Part shown: positions 1 through 7,495 of the stretch, piece after piece
Layout: the number at the start of each line of letters is the position of its first letter
Numbering within the stretch: the first letter of the stretch is position 1
Origin: Desulfofundulus luciae
Lineage (GTDB): Bacteria; Bacillota; Desulfotomaculia; Desulfotomaculales; Desulfovirgulaceae
Direction of reading: 5' to 3'
Length of the DNA: 64,000 nt
Assembly: GCF_030813795.1 (NCBI RefSeq)
Contig: NZ_JAUSUX010000001.1
Coordinates: 186,001 to 250,000 of the forward strand
The notes under the pieces: generated by a model
Seen by the model: only the letters and a program-made list of their open reading frames with translations
What the model was told of the DNA's origin: nothing
Databases searched by the model: none
Made by a program: the position numbers and the translations under genes

Positions 1-114
1 GTAAAAAGGCGGCCGCCGGCAGAATGCCACGGCCGGTAACCGTTTCCACGCAAGGGCCAGGTTTTGTTGTCCATACCATTGCCACCTTGTCGTAAATTTT
101 GTCCGGCAAAAGGG

Positions 115-145
115 TTGGCCGGGAGGGAGACTCCTGTGGTATAAT
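115..145 (+). promoter_or_regulatory. Probable extended -10 promoter for fabZ
   Basis: TGGTATAAT at 137-145 is an extended -10 (TGN plus TATAAT). The best -35 (TTGGCC, 115-120) is weak and 19 bases away, so the extended -10 probably does the work. I see no gene in bases 1-136. Confidence 0.5.
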
Positions 146-228
146 ATTCCTGTTTTAAGCTAAAAGCTTTTGGCGGTGATCCGCCTGCAGGGAAAGGAGT
201 GTCAGCCCGGCTGCGGCCGGGAAAACGC

Positions 229-660
229 ATGCTGGACGTACAGTTGATACAAAAAATTCTACCCCACCGCTACCCCTTCCTTCTGGTGGACAGGATTGTG
301 GAGGTGGAAGAGGGAAAGCGGGCCGTGGGCATTAAAAATGTCACCATCAACGAACCCTTTTTTGCCGGGCACTTTCCCGGCCATCCGGTGATGCCCGGGG
401 TGTTGATTATTGAAGCCATGGCGCAGGTAGGGGCGGTGGCTCTCCTGCAAATGCCGGAGTTTGCCGGAAAGCTGGCTCTTTTTGCCGGTATCGATAAGGC
501 CCGGTTCCGCCGCCGGGTAGTACCCGGGGACCAGCTGCACATTGAAGTCCAGATTCTCAAAATGCGCGGGAGCATTGGCAGGGCGGCGGGGCGGGCCATG
601 GTGGGGGACCAGCTGGCGGCCGAAGCGGAGCTCATTTTTGCCGTAGAACAGGGAAGTTAA
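229..660 (+). CDS. fabZ: 3-hydroxyacyl-ACP dehydratase FabZ
   Basis: Dehydrates (3R)-hydroxyacyl-ACP to trans-2-enoyl-ACP in cytosolic type II fatty acid synthesis. The product is 143 residues, normal for the family. It has the hot-dog fold signature, with catalytic His48 in AGHFPGHP and Glu62 in LIIEAMAQ, and the usual N-terminal [15 protein letters not shown] chose ATG 229 because FabZ proteins normally begin about there. An upstream in-frame GTG at 199 abuts the purine-rich GGAAAGGA (191-198), leaving no room for a ribosome site. It stands apart from other fatty acid genes and is followed by 166 bases of intergenic sequence, so it looks monocistronic within this window. Confidence 0.95.
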   Translation: MLDVQLIQKILPHRYPFLLVDRIVEVEEGKRAVGIKNVTINEPFFAGHFPGHPVMPGVLIIEAMAQVGAVALLQMPEFAGKLALFAGIDKARFRRRVVPGDQLHIEVQILKMRGSIGRAAGRAMVGDQLAAEAELIFAVEQGS

Positions 661-752
661 TCAAATTTTCCTTGAGCAGGCAATAAGTTAAAAAAGCTTG
701 TCCAGAATCCACCGCACCCCAATTATCACCCTCCGACATCATATAGCGCAGT

Positions 753-782
753 TTGTAGATATAAAGTTCATAATGGTACAAT
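753..782 (+). promoter_or_regulatory. Promoter upstream of the TagO/WecA-type gene
   Basis: TTGTAG (753-758), an 18-base spacer, then TACAAT (777-782) with an upstream TG (774-775) making an extended -10. It sits 45 bases before the TTG start. Confidence 0.5.
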
Positions 783-826
783 ACCTCTGATACTACGGGT
801 TATTGTCGTTAGCGGAGGGATAAAGC

Positions 827-1894
827 TTGCTCAAAATGTTGCTGGGCCTGTTGCTGGCCGGCGGGATTACCCTGACGGCAACCCCCTGGGTGCGGCGGCA
901 GGCCTTCCGTTGGGGAGCGGTGGACCGGCCCAATGCCCGCAAGGTGCATAAGGATGTCATGCCGCGATTGGGTGGTCTGGCGGTATACGCAGGTTTTGTT
1001 ACGGCCGTTCTGGTCACCATACAGCCCACCCGCAGTCTTTACGGGCTGCTGCTGGGGATGACGTTGATCATGCTCCTTGGTGCGCTGGATGATCTCCGGG
1101 GTCTCTCGCCCCGGGTGAAGCTGGCCGGGCAGGTAGTTGCGGCAGTGGTCCTGTTGCCTCTGGATGTGCAGGTGTATTTTGTTACCAATCCCTTTAACGG
1201 CCATATAGTCGATCTCGGTTGGCTGGGTATTCCCATCACCATTTTCTGGGTGGTGGCGGTTACCAACGCGGTCAATTTAATTGACGGGTTGGATGGTCTG
1301 GCCGGCGGCGTTTCCTGTATTGCCGCTTTAACTATGGCAGTGGTGGGCTGGACACAGTGGCAGGTCTTTGGTGCCGCAGGGCAGCGGGAGGTAATCATGC
1401 TGGCCTTAATGCTTGCTGCGGCATTGCTGGGCTTCCTGCGCTACAATTTTCATCCGGCTAAAATCTTCCTTGGTGACTCCGGCTCCATGCTGCTGGGTTA
1501 TACCCTGGCCGTGATGGCCATCATGGGCTTGACCAAGAGTGTAACTGCCGTTTCTGTGCTGGTGCCCCTGGTTATTCTGGGCATCCCCCTGCTGGATACC
1601 TTCTTTGCCATATTGCGCCGCTACCACAGGCACCGGCCCATCTTCCAGCCGGATAAGGAGCACCTGCATCATCAACTGCTGGCCCTGGGACTTTCCCACC
1701 GGCAGGCCGTCCTGGTGATTTATGGCATCAGCGCCCTGCTGGGAGGCAGCGCGGTGGTATTGAACCTGGTGGCTACCGATCAGGCCCTGGCCCTGCTGGT
1801 TATACTGGCCGTTGTGGTCATTGCCGCGGCAAACAAAGTGGGCGTGATTGGTAGAGCTCCTGAGAAGGATCGACAGATGTCGAGCAGGTTATAG
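827..1894 (+). CDS. tagO: Undecaprenyl-phosphate N-acetylglucosaminyl-1-phosphate transferase (TagO/WecA type)
   Basis: Integral membrane enzyme of the MraY/WecA family. It moves GlcNAc-1-phosphate from UDP-GlcNAc to undecaprenyl phosphate, the first step of teichoic acid or other envelope polysaccharide synthesis. The 355 residues contain about ten hydrophobic segments and the family motifs in order: DRPNARKVH (about 33-41), the acidic pair in ALDDLRG (about 88), NLIDGLDGLAGG, FLGDSGSMLLGY, and a His-rich HLHHQLL loop that separates WecA/TagO from MraY. The TTG start at 827 is set by GGAGG at 814-818; ATG 836 is the alternative. galU and a GalE-like gene follow, consistent with nucleotide-sugar supply for the same polymer. 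The exact acceptor polymer cannot be read from sequence. Confidence 0.9.
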   Translation: MLKMLLGLLLAGGITLTATPWVRRQAFRWGAVDRPNARKVHKDVMPRLGGLAVYAGFVTAVLVTIQPTRSLYGLLLGMTLIMLLGALDDLRGLSPRVKLAGQVVAAVVLLPLDVQVYFVTNPFNGHIVDLGWLGIPITIFWVVAVTNAVNLIDGLDGLAGGVSCIAALTMAVVGWTQWQVFGAAGQREVIMLALMLAAALLGFLRYNFHPAKIFLGDSGSMLLGYTLAVMAIMGLTKSVTAVSVLVPLVILGIPLLDTFFAILRRYHRHRPIFQPDKEHLHHQLLALGLSHRQAVLVIYGISALLGGSAVVLNLVATDQALALLVILAVVVIAAANKVGVIGRAPEKDRQMSSRL

Positions 1895-1963
1895 ATTGGG
1901 TCACAGCAGCGGTCCTGCCACGTTGGAGGACCGCTTAATTTTACATGATGGGGGTGTTGCTTT

Positions 1964-2833
1964 TTGCAGATCCGTAAGGCCATTATTCCGGCGGCCGGTT
2001 TGGGTGTACGTTTTTTGCCGGCCACCAAAGCACAGCCCAAGGAGATGCTGCCCATAGTCGACAAGCCCACCATCCAGTACATCATTGAAGAGGCGGTGCG
2101 TTCAGGCATTGAAGATATTCTGATCATTACCGGCCGCCATAAGCGGGCCATAGAGGATCATTTCGACAAGTCTCCAGACCTGGAGGAGCAGTTAAGGGCC
2201 AGGGAGAAGCTGGGGCTGCTGGAACTGGTTCAGGATATCAGCGAAATGGTTGATATATATTACGTGCGGCAAAAGGAACCCAGGGGCCTGGGCCATGCCG
2301 TATACTGCGCCCGGAAGTTTATCGGCAACGAGCCCTTTGCCGTACTCCTGGGCGACGATATCGTACGCAGCAGGACGCCGTGTTTGAAGCAGTTGTTAAA
2401 CCTCTACGAAGAAATGCCCGGCACCATCCTGGCGGTGCAGGAAGTGTCTCCGGAAGACGTCAGCAAGTACGGGATCCTGGACGCCGAGCCCATCAGGGAA
2501 GGCGTTTACCGGGTGCGGGATCTGGTGGAAAAGCCTGCTCCCGGGGAGGCTCCCTCCCGCCTGGCCATCATGGGCCGTTACATAATTGACCCGCGTATCT
2601 TTGAGATACTGGCCGAAACACCCCCCGGGGCGGGCGGGGAAATCCAGCTTACCGACGCCTTAAGGGTGCTCTGCCGGGAGCAGCCCGTGTACGGCCTGGC
2701 CTTTAAAGGGCGGCGCTACGATGTGGGAGATAAGCTGGGCTACCTCAAAGCCATGGTGGAATTTGCCCTGGACCGGCCGGATCTGGGTGAAGAATTTGCG
2801 GCCTATCTCAAGGAGATTGCCCGGACCCTCTAA
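1964..2833 (+). CDS. galU: UTP-glucose-1-phosphate uridylyltransferase
   Basis: Makes UDP-glucose from UTP and glucose-1-phosphate in the cytosol, feeding cell-wall glycosylation. The 289-residue length is typical. Nucleotidyltransferase motifs are present: AAGLGVRFLPATKAQPKEM near residue 9 (nucleotide binding), IEEAVRSGIEDILIITGRHK, the VLLGDDIV metal-binding acidic pair, and VEKPAPGEAPS. The TTG start follows a GGGGGT site by about ten bases. Its glucose-1-phosphate could come from the phosphoglucomutase at 5.0 kb, and the epimerase directly downstream could use its product. Confidence 0.95.
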   Translation: MQIRKAIIPAAGLGVRFLPATKAQPKEMLPIVDKPTIQYIIEEAVRSGIEDILIITGRHKRAIEDHFDKSPDLEEQLRAREKLGLLELVQDISEMVDIYYVRQKEPRGLGHAVYCARKFIGNEPFAVLLGDDIVRSRTPCLKQLLNLYEEMPGTILAVQEVSPEDVSKYGILDAEPIREGVYRVRDLVEKPAPGEAPSRLAIMGRYIIDPRIFEILAETPPGAGGEIQLTDALRVLCREQPVYGLAFKGRRYDVGDKLGYLKAMVEFALDRPDLGEEFAAYLKEIARTL

Positions 2834-2908
2834 GGGCCCGGCAGGTTACGGGAGCCGGTTGCAAAGGCCGGCTCCTGCTTGGTTCACTGAAGACGAAAGG
2901 AGTTAATC

Positions 2909-3850
2909 ATGCGGGTTCTGGTTACCGGCGGTGCCGGTTTTATTGGGTCCCATGTGGTGGAACAACTGGCGGCATGCGGGGCAGATGTTGCGGTGCTGGA
3001 TGATCTCTCCCGGGGCAGCCTGTCCAACCTGCACCCTGCGGCCAGCCTCTATCATGGAGATATCCGGGACGAAGAGTTTGTGCGGGAAACCCTGGAGCAG
3101 TTCCGGCCCCGGGTGGTCATTCACCAGGCGGCCCAGGTGGACGTTCAGGCTTCCCTGGACGATCCCGCCCGGGACGCCGCAGTAAACATTGGCGGCACCA
3201 TCCACCTGCTGGAGGCGTGCCGGCGCACCGGGGTGGAAAAGGTGATCTATGCCTCCTCGGCGGCTGTTTACGGGGATCCCCTCTACCTGCCTGTGGACGA
3301 GGAACATCCCGTTCGCCCCCTGGCAGGGTATGGCATTTCCAAGCATACGGTGGAACACTACCTGGAAGTTTACCGGGGGCTTTACGGGCTGGATTACACC
3401 GTGCTGCGCTACGCCAACGTTTACGGCCCCCGGCAGGACGCCACCGGTGAGGGGGGGGTGGTGGCTGTTTTTGTCCACCGCCTGCTGCAGGGTGAAGCTC
3501 CCTGTATCTTTGGGGACGGCGAGCAGACCCGGGATTTCGTTTACGTGGGGGATGTGGCCGCGGCAAACCTGGCCGCCGTCAAAAAAGGCAGCGGCCGGGT
3601 GCTTAATGTGAGCACCGGCCGCGCCACGTCGGTGAACGATCTATTCCTGCTGCTGCAACAAATTACCGGGAGCAAAATAAAAGCCCGCTACTGCCCGCCC
3701 CGCCCGGGGGACATCCGCCACAGCTATTTATCCTGCGACCTGGCGCGGAAAACCCTGGGCTGGCGGGCCCTCACGGACCTGGCCGCCGGTTTGAACTTAA
3801 CCGTGGAGTGGCATAGAAAAGAAAGGCGCCTATTTATGAGCGGTTCTTGA
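2909..3850 (+). CDS. NAD-dependent epimerase/dehydratase, UDP-glucose 4-epimerase type
   Basis: Extended short-chain dehydrogenase of 313 residues. It has the Rossmann motif GGAGFIGSH (residues 7-15), YASSAAVYG around 113-121 supplying the catalytic Ser, and the YGISK catalytic Tyr-Lys pair about residue 140. RYANVYGPRQ and GDGEQTRDFVYV are typical of UDP-sugar epimerases acting on UDP-glucose or UDP-GlcNAc. An AAAGGAG site lies just before ATG. It probably interconverts UDP-glucose and UDP-galactose with galU, but GlcNAc or uronate substrates cannot be excluded, so no firm symbol is given. Its 3' end overlaps the 3' end of the small minus-strand gene at 3830-3964. Confidence 0.88.
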   Translation: MRVLVTGGAGFIGSHVVEQLAACGADVAVLDDLSRGSLSNLHPAASLYHGDIRDEEFVRETLEQFRPRVVIHQAAQVDVQASLDDPARDAAVNIGGTIHLLEACRRTGVEKVIYASSAAVYGDPLYLPVDEEHPVRPLAGYGISKHTVEHYLEVYRGLYGLDYTVLRYANVYGPRQDATGEGGVVAVFVHRLLQGEAPCIFGDGEQTRDFVYVGDVAAANLAAVKKGSGRVLNVSTGRATSVNDLFLLLQQITGSKIKARYCPPRPGDIRHSYLSCDLARKTLGWRALTDLAAGLNLTVEWHRKERRLFMSGS

Positions 3851-3964
3851 GCTCCTGTGGCTGAGCGGGGCCTTGCTTTTCCGGCTTTCTCTAACCTGCC
3901 GGAGATATTCTTCAAACATCTTTTGTTTCTTTTCAAGCTGTTTAAGCAGTTTCTGGCTGTTCAT
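3830..3964 (-). CDS. Small Lys/Glu-rich hypothetical protein, antisense to the epimerase 3' end
   Basis: An unrecognised 44-residue ORF read on the minus strand from ATG at 3964 to a stop at 3830. The N-terminal half (MNSQKLLKQLEKKQKMFEEY) is charged, heptad-like and probably helical; the C-terminal third is basic and Ser-rich. A strong GGGAGGGTG ribosome site lies 7 bases upstream of ATG, and a perfect TATAAT lies on the minus strand at 4014-4009. These expression signals argue for a real gene despite its size. The last 21 bases overlap the epimerase stop region tail to tail. Function unknown. Confidence 0.5.
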   Translation of the reverse strand: MNSQKLLKQLEKKQKMFEEYLRQVRESRKSKAPLSHRSSRTAHK

Positions 3965-4008
3965 GCATTACACCCTCCCAGGGGGTATTGTTACCATAAT
4001 ATGGTTGA

Positions 4009-4014
4009 ATTATA
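4009..4014 (-). promoter_or_regulatory. TATAAT -10 box for the small minus-strand gene
   Basis: A perfect TATAAT on the minus strand, 45 bases before the ATG at 3964. No convincing -35 hexamer lies 16-18 bases further up. Confidence 0.35.
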
Positions 4015-4121
4015 CCCCGTTTGCAAAGTGTTCCCGGATGTCCCGGCCTTCAAGAGGTATAAATTCCCTGACCCCCGGTAAACTAAGGCCTGTAAATTAA
4101 TACTGACGGAGGGAAGGGAAG

Positions 4122-4859
4122 ATGAATCCTTATTTACAAATTCTCATCCGGGGTATCGGGGCCTTTCTGGGGGTGCTGGTGATCACCCGGGTGGTGGGTA
4201 AAACCCAGGTGGGCCAGCTTACGGTCGCAGATTTTGTCAATGCCATTGTAATCGGCTCTATAGCTGCGGCCATGGTTACGGATTTAAAAGAAAACGGCTG
4301 GTATTATGCCTTCGGCCTGCTGCTTTTTGGCCTTTTGACGGTTATTTCGGAGTATGCCTCTTTAAAATACCGCCCCCTGCGCAAGTTAATTGAAGGCGAA
4401 CCTACTGTGGTCATTCATAACGGCAAGATCCTGGAAAATAACATGAAAAAGTTAATTTACAATGTGGATGACCTCATGATGCAGTTGAGGGAAAAAAATG
4501 TGTTCAATATTGCCGATGTGGAGTTTGCCGTGGCCGAACCCAACGGGGGGCTGAGCGTGCTGTTGAAAAGTCACAAGCAACCTCTTACTCCCAGCGATAT
4601 GCAGATACCTACCAAGTATCAGGGCATTCCTTCGGAGTTGATTGTGGACGGTGTAGTAATCCAGCAAAACCTGAAGCAAAACAACCTCACCGAGGACTGG
4701 CTCTACCGGGAGCTGGAAAAGCAGGGCATCAAATCCGTCAAGGATGTCATGTACGCCAGCCTGGACGCGGAAGGCAAATTGTATGTGGACAGAAAAGAAG
4801 ACACCATGCAGCATGTTACAGATATTACCGACAAACTTCCCGGCAAAATGCCACAGTAG
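4122..4859 (+). CDS. DUF421 (YetF/YdfS family) membrane protein
   Basis: A 245-residue protein with about three N-terminal transmembrane segments (about residues 5-25, 37-55 and 62-82) and a soluble C-terminal domain. Family features are RVVGKTQVGQLTVADFVNAI, ending the first helix, and EGEPTVVIHNGKI about residue 90, the start of the YetF cytoplasmic domain. Members occur widely in Firmicutes, several in spores, and their biochemical role is unsettled. A GGAGGGAAGGG site precedes ATG. It stands alone between the epimerase and phosphoglucomutase genes and has no obvious operon partner. Confidence 0.88.
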   Translation: MNPYLQILIRGIGAFLGVLVITRVVGKTQVGQLTVADFVNAIVIGSIAAAMVTDLKENGWYYAFGLLLFGLLTVISEYASLKYRPLRKLIEGEPTVVIHNGKILENNMKKLIYNVDDLMMQLREKNVFNIADVEFAVAEPNGGLSVLLKSHKQPLTPSDMQIPTKYQGIPSELIVDGVVIQQNLKQNNLTEDWLYRELEKQGIKSVKDVMYASLDAEGKLYVDRKEDTMQHVTDITDKLPGKMPQ

Positions 4860-4917
4860 GGACACCGGGAATAAGGAGTCGGGCGGTGGTGGTAGAATCA
4901 CCATTAATATGGAGGTT

Positions 4918-5010
4918 AGAGGTCGGAAGTCGGAAGTCGGAAAAGAGGTAGGAATTCGCGCAGCGAATTCCTACAGCAGTTCCGGCCTCTGACATCTGAC
5001 TTCCGACGTC
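4918..5010. repeat. Composite inverted repeat with perfect inner hairpin
   Basis: Direct copies of TCGGAAG (about 4922-4940) face imperfect inverse copies at 4992-5010. Between them is a perfect 11-bp hairpin, TAGGAATTCGC (4949-4959) with GCGAATTCCTA (4963-4973) and a three-base loop. It occupies the gap just before phosphoglucomutase and resembles intergenic REP-like elements. Confidence 0.6.
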
Positions 5011-5032
5011 CGAATTAGAGGGGGGACTTAAC

Positions 5033-6451
5033 CTGGCAACCAGAATTTCCTTCGGTACCGACGGCTGGCGGGGCATTTTGGCCCGGGATTTCACCTTTGA
5101 TAATGTGGCCCTGGTGACCCGGGCGGTGGCCGATTACCTTGAAGCCCACCATCTGGCCGGACGAGGGGTGGTGGTCGGTTACGACAACCGTTTCCTGTCG
5201 GAACAACTGGCCGCCACCGTGGCCGGCGTCTTCACCGGGCGGGGTATTCCCGTCTATCTTACCGGAAGGGCCACTCCCACCCCCGTTACTGCCTTTGCCA
5301 TCAAGGAACACCGGGCCGGGGGGGCCGTAATGCTGACGGCCAGTCACAACCCGCCCGAATATAACGGTTTTAAGTTTATCCCGGAATATGCCGGGCCGGC
5401 CCTGCCCCACATTACCCGGGAGATTGAAGATAATATTCACCGCCTGCAGGCAACCGGGGAACACGAAGGCGGTCCGGCTGAACCTTCCGGGGAAGCTGCT
5501 CAAAAGATCGACCCCCGGCCTGCTTACTTCCAGCACATCACGAAGCTCATTGATCTTGACGCCATTAGAAAGGCCCGTTTAAGGATTATCGTGGATCCCA
5601 TGTACGGGGCGGGTATCGGTTACCTGGAAGATATTCTGGCCGGTGAGGGGATCGAGGTGGAAGCAATCCATAACCGGCGGGATCCCCTTTTCGGCGGCAG
5701 TCTCCCCGAGCCGACCGGAAAGTCCCTGGGAGAGCTGCGCTCCCTGGTCCTGGAGCGTGAGGCCCATCTGGGCCTGGCCCTGGACGGTGATGCCGACCGC
5801 TTCGGCATCATTGACCGGGACGGCACCTATATCGCACCCAACCTGTTCCTGCCCCTGCTGTACTACCACCTGCTCCAGACCCGGGGTGAACGGGGGCCGG
5901 TGGCCCGCACCGTAGCCACCACCCATTTGCTGGACCGCCTGGCCCGTGCTTTTAATCAAGAAGTTTACGAGACACCCGTTGGCTTCAAATACATCGGCCA
6001 GCACCTGCTGGAGAAGAACTGCCTTTTAGGGGGGGAAGAAAGCGGCGGGTTGTCCATCCGCGGGCACATTCCGGAAAAAGACGGCATCCTGGCCGGGCTT
6101 CTGGCGGCGGAAATGGTGGCCGCCCACGGCAAAAGCCTGACCGGCCTGGCCTACGAGGTTTGGTCCCGTTTTGGCCGCCTGTACAGCGAGCGGCTGGACA
6201 TTCATACGTCGGCGGAAGAAAAGAAAAGGGTCCTGGGTGTATTAAAGGACCTTTATCCTCCGGAAATTGGCGGCTTGAAGGTGGAGCGGCGCATCGCCGT
6301 GGATGGGATCAAGCTGGTGCTGGAAAACGGCGCCTGGGTGCTGGTGCGGGCTTCGGGCACCGAGCCCCTTTTCCGTATTTACGTGGAGGCCAGTACTGAA
6401 GAGGAGCTGCGCCGTCTCCAGCAGGCCGCGCGGAGCATGCTGGGGCTGTAA
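5033..6451 (+). CDS. Phosphoglucomutase/phosphomannomutase family protein, apparent CTG start
   Basis: Alpha-D-phosphohexomutase of 472 residues that interconverts hexose 6- and 1-phosphates. Four motifs are intact: phosphoserine loop TASHNPPEYNG, metal site DGDADRFG, sugar loop GGEESGG and phosphate loop RASGTEPLFRIY. The conserved N-terminal block FGTDGWRG is encoded at about 5051-5074, upstream of the first standard start (TTG 5078). Reading back, the frame meets TGA at 4997 with no ATG, GTG or TTG between. CTG at 5033 gives MATRISFGTDGWRG and has GGGGGG (5020-5025) seven bases before it, so I take CTG as the initiator. Substrate is probably glucose-1-phosphate for galU, but mannose or glucosamine phosphates are possible. 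Confidence 0.92.
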   Translation: MATRISFGTDGWRGILARDFTFDNVALVTRAVADYLEAHHLAGRGVVVGYDNRFLSEQLAATVAGVFTGRGIPVYLTGRATPTPVTAFAIKEHRAGGAVMLTASHNPPEYNGFKFIPEYAGPALPHITREIEDNIHRLQATGEHEGGPAEPSGEAAQKIDPRPAYFQHITKLIDLDAIRKARLRIIVDPMYGAGIGYLEDILAGEGIEVEAIHNRRDPLFGGSLPEPTGKSLGELRSLVLEREAHLGLALDGDADRFGIIDRDGTYIAPNLFLPLLYYHLLQTRGERGPVARTVATTHLLDRLARAFNQEVYETPVGFKYIGQHLLEKNCLLGGEESGGLSIRGHIPEKDGILAGLLAAEMVAAHGKSLTGLAYEVWSRFGRLYSERLDIHTSAEEKKRVLGVLKDLYPPEIGGLKVERRIAVDGIKLVLENGAWVLVRASGTEPLFRIYVEASTEEELRRLQQAARSMLGL

Positions 6452-6467
6452 ACCACGATTCCTATCT

Positions 6468-6518
6468 CGCCGGGCTTGCTACTTCCGCAGGGCGTTCACC
6501 GCCTGGGCAAGCCCGGCG
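6468..6518 (-). terminator. Long perfect hairpin at the end of yvrJ
   Basis: A perfect 12-bp inverted repeat (6468-6479 with 6507-6518) pairs the last part of yvrJ with the sequence at its stop codon. No U-run follows on the minus strand, so it may stabilise a 3' end rather than terminate intrinsically. Confidence 0.4.
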
Positions 6519-6625
6519 ATGCTGGCGGCCAGGTTCTCCAGCTTGGTTTCAATACGCACCAGCAGGTAGGCGGTGACCACAATGGGAAAACCCAGGTTGC
6601 CTACTGCCTGCAAAATGGTTTCCAC
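6479..6625 (-). CDS. YvrJ family small protein
   Basis: A 48-residue protein starting at GTG 6625, with GGAGGT about nine bases upstream. The order is a short amphipathic start, the family core GNLGFPIVVTAYLLVRIETK (about residues 9-28), which is membrane-seeking, and a helical tail ending ALRK. YvrJ proteins are short, conserved in Firmicutes and of unknown function; they commonly sit beside DUF2922 and DUF1659 genes, as here. It is too short for most ORF cut-offs. It is the last gene of the minus-strand cluster that begins at the LexA-boxed promoter near 7.8 kb, although 180 bases separate it from DUF2922. Confidence 0.82.
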   Translation of the reverse strand: METILQAVGNLGFPIVVTAYLLVRIETKLENLAASIAGLAQAVNALRK

Positions 6626-6645
6626 AAGGCAGCACCTCCGGATAT

Positions 6646-6676
6646 GAGAAGTGAGAAGTGAGAGGTGAGAAGTGGG
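6646..6676. repeat. GAGAAGTG polypurine tandem repeat
   Basis: About four degenerate copies of an 8-9 base unit (GAGAAGTGA, GAGGTGAGA). The same family recurs at 11611-11671. Confidence 0.7.
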
Positions 6677-6757
6677 ATTAAGAAGGCATTCGGCTAAAGC
6701 CGAATACCAACCTTGGAATCCCTTCTTACGTCTTCTAAAGTTTGTGGCCCGGGGAGG

Positions 6758-6787
6758 CCGGCCCCCGGCTGTGTTGCCGGGGGCCGG
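6758..6787 (-). terminator. 12-bp perfect GC hairpin after DUF2922
   Basis: CCGGCCCCCGGC (6758-6769) pairs perfectly with 6776-6787 around a six-base loop, starting 19 bases past the DUF2922 stop. No U-tract follows, so it could be a weak terminator or an RNA-protecting stem. Confidence 0.5.
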
Positions 6788-6805
6788 GATATTGAAGGGG
6801 ATGGT

Positions 6806-7039
6806 TTAGGCCGGATCGTACAGGTCGTTGGTGGTGCGGTCGACGATCTGCACATCCTGCTTGGATACCAGGGCGCCGCCGCCGGTGAGAAAGACGTTCC
6901 TGCTGATGATCAGGTCCATTACGGCTTCAATTTCGGCGGCGGTAACGTTATCCCGGGGGTTGTCCAGGCTGATGGTGAAGTTGGAGCCGCTTTGATTTTT
7001 AAAGACCATGCGCAGGGTCTGGGTGGTGGTGACAGCCAC
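6806..7039 (-). CDS. DUF2922 family protein
   Basis: A 77-residue soluble protein, normal for the family. GTG 7039 is chosen because GGAGG lies nine bases upstream; the frame stays open further but without a site. It opens with TTTQTLRMVFKNQSGSNFTI, then SLDNPRDNVTAAEIEAVMD and a C-terminal LVSKQDVQIVDRTTNDLYD. No catalytic motif is evident. Function is unknown; the family is usually linked to DUF1659 and YvrJ. Here its promoter-proximal side is occupied by inverted-repeat elements that separate it from DUF1659 by about 500 bases, so it may have lost direct co-transcription or use its own start. Confidence 0.85.
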   Translation of the reverse strand: MAVTTTQTLRMVFKNQSGSNFTISLDNPRDNVTAAEIEAVMDLIISRNVFLTGGGALVSKQDVQIVDRTTNDLYDPA

Positions 7040-7066
7040 GAGAATGCACCTCCTTATTGTTTTGGC

Positions 7067-7098
7067 GTAAATATTCAGTGAACCCGGTTGGATGCGGC
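7067..7098 (-). repeat. 32-bp dispersed repeat, copy 1
   Basis: Read on the minus strand this is base-for-base identical to 9262-9293. It runs from GCCGCATCC to ACTGAATATTTAC and abuts the end of the 7098-7193 element. Confidence 0.85.
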
Positions 7099-7193
7099 CC
7101 AGCACTCACCTAAATATGACTCTGCTCCCGGTGTTTCAGGTTTAATTGACACATCAGGTTTTGGGAAGAGCTAGTATTCCAGTGAGTGCTGGG
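7098..7193 (-). mobile_element. MITE-like element, CCCAGCACTCAC ends, copy 1
   Basis: A 96-bp element bounded by a perfect 12-bp terminal inverted repeat (7098-7109 and 7182-7193). The core is unrelated to any gene, but its reverse complement is very similar to 54825-54916, including about 14 bases of flank. It encodes no transposase. It lies between DUF2922 and DUF1659. Confidence 0.7.
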
Positions 7194-7249
7194 TCCCCGC
7201 TCACTCCAGTGCTCCGCGTAAGATGCGCACCGCGGCTCGCTTCGGGCCG

Positions 7250-7346
7250 CCCAGCACTCACTGAATAAGCCATACTGCGAAAGCCAAATTTTCTACTGTC
7301 TTTTGCATTTGCCCTGGAATGAGCATTTTTGCCGGTGAGTGCTGGG
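7250..7346. mobile_element. MITE-like element, CCCAGCACTCAC ends, copy 2
   Basis: A 97-bp element with the same perfect 12-bp inverted ends (7250-7261 and 7335-7346) but a different, AT-richer core. From 7347 to 7495 no gene is seen; 7394-7434 carries a diverged copy of the 32-bp repeat (GCGCCGCATCC, then ACTGAATATTTACG). Confidence 0.65.
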
Positions 7347-7495
7347 TTGCCGGGTGCTGTTACCGGCGTGTGCTGCGTCGTTCGCCCCGGACAGCGCCGC
7401 ATCCTCTTCATAACGGTTTTACTGAATATTTACGTTTTGGCCGGCTTTTAGTCGTGCCAGGGGAACCTGCTTTCTAATCGACAGGGGGGATCAAC

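Noticed and set aside
3857-4100. Plus-strand frames antisense to the small 3.9-kb gene
   Set aside because: They are the reverse of a better-supported minus-strand gene and lack ribosome sites.
7098-7346. CRISPR array
   Set aside because: The repeated CCCAGCACTCAC is palindromically arranged at element ends, with irregular spacing and no cas genes, so it is not a CRISPR repeat.
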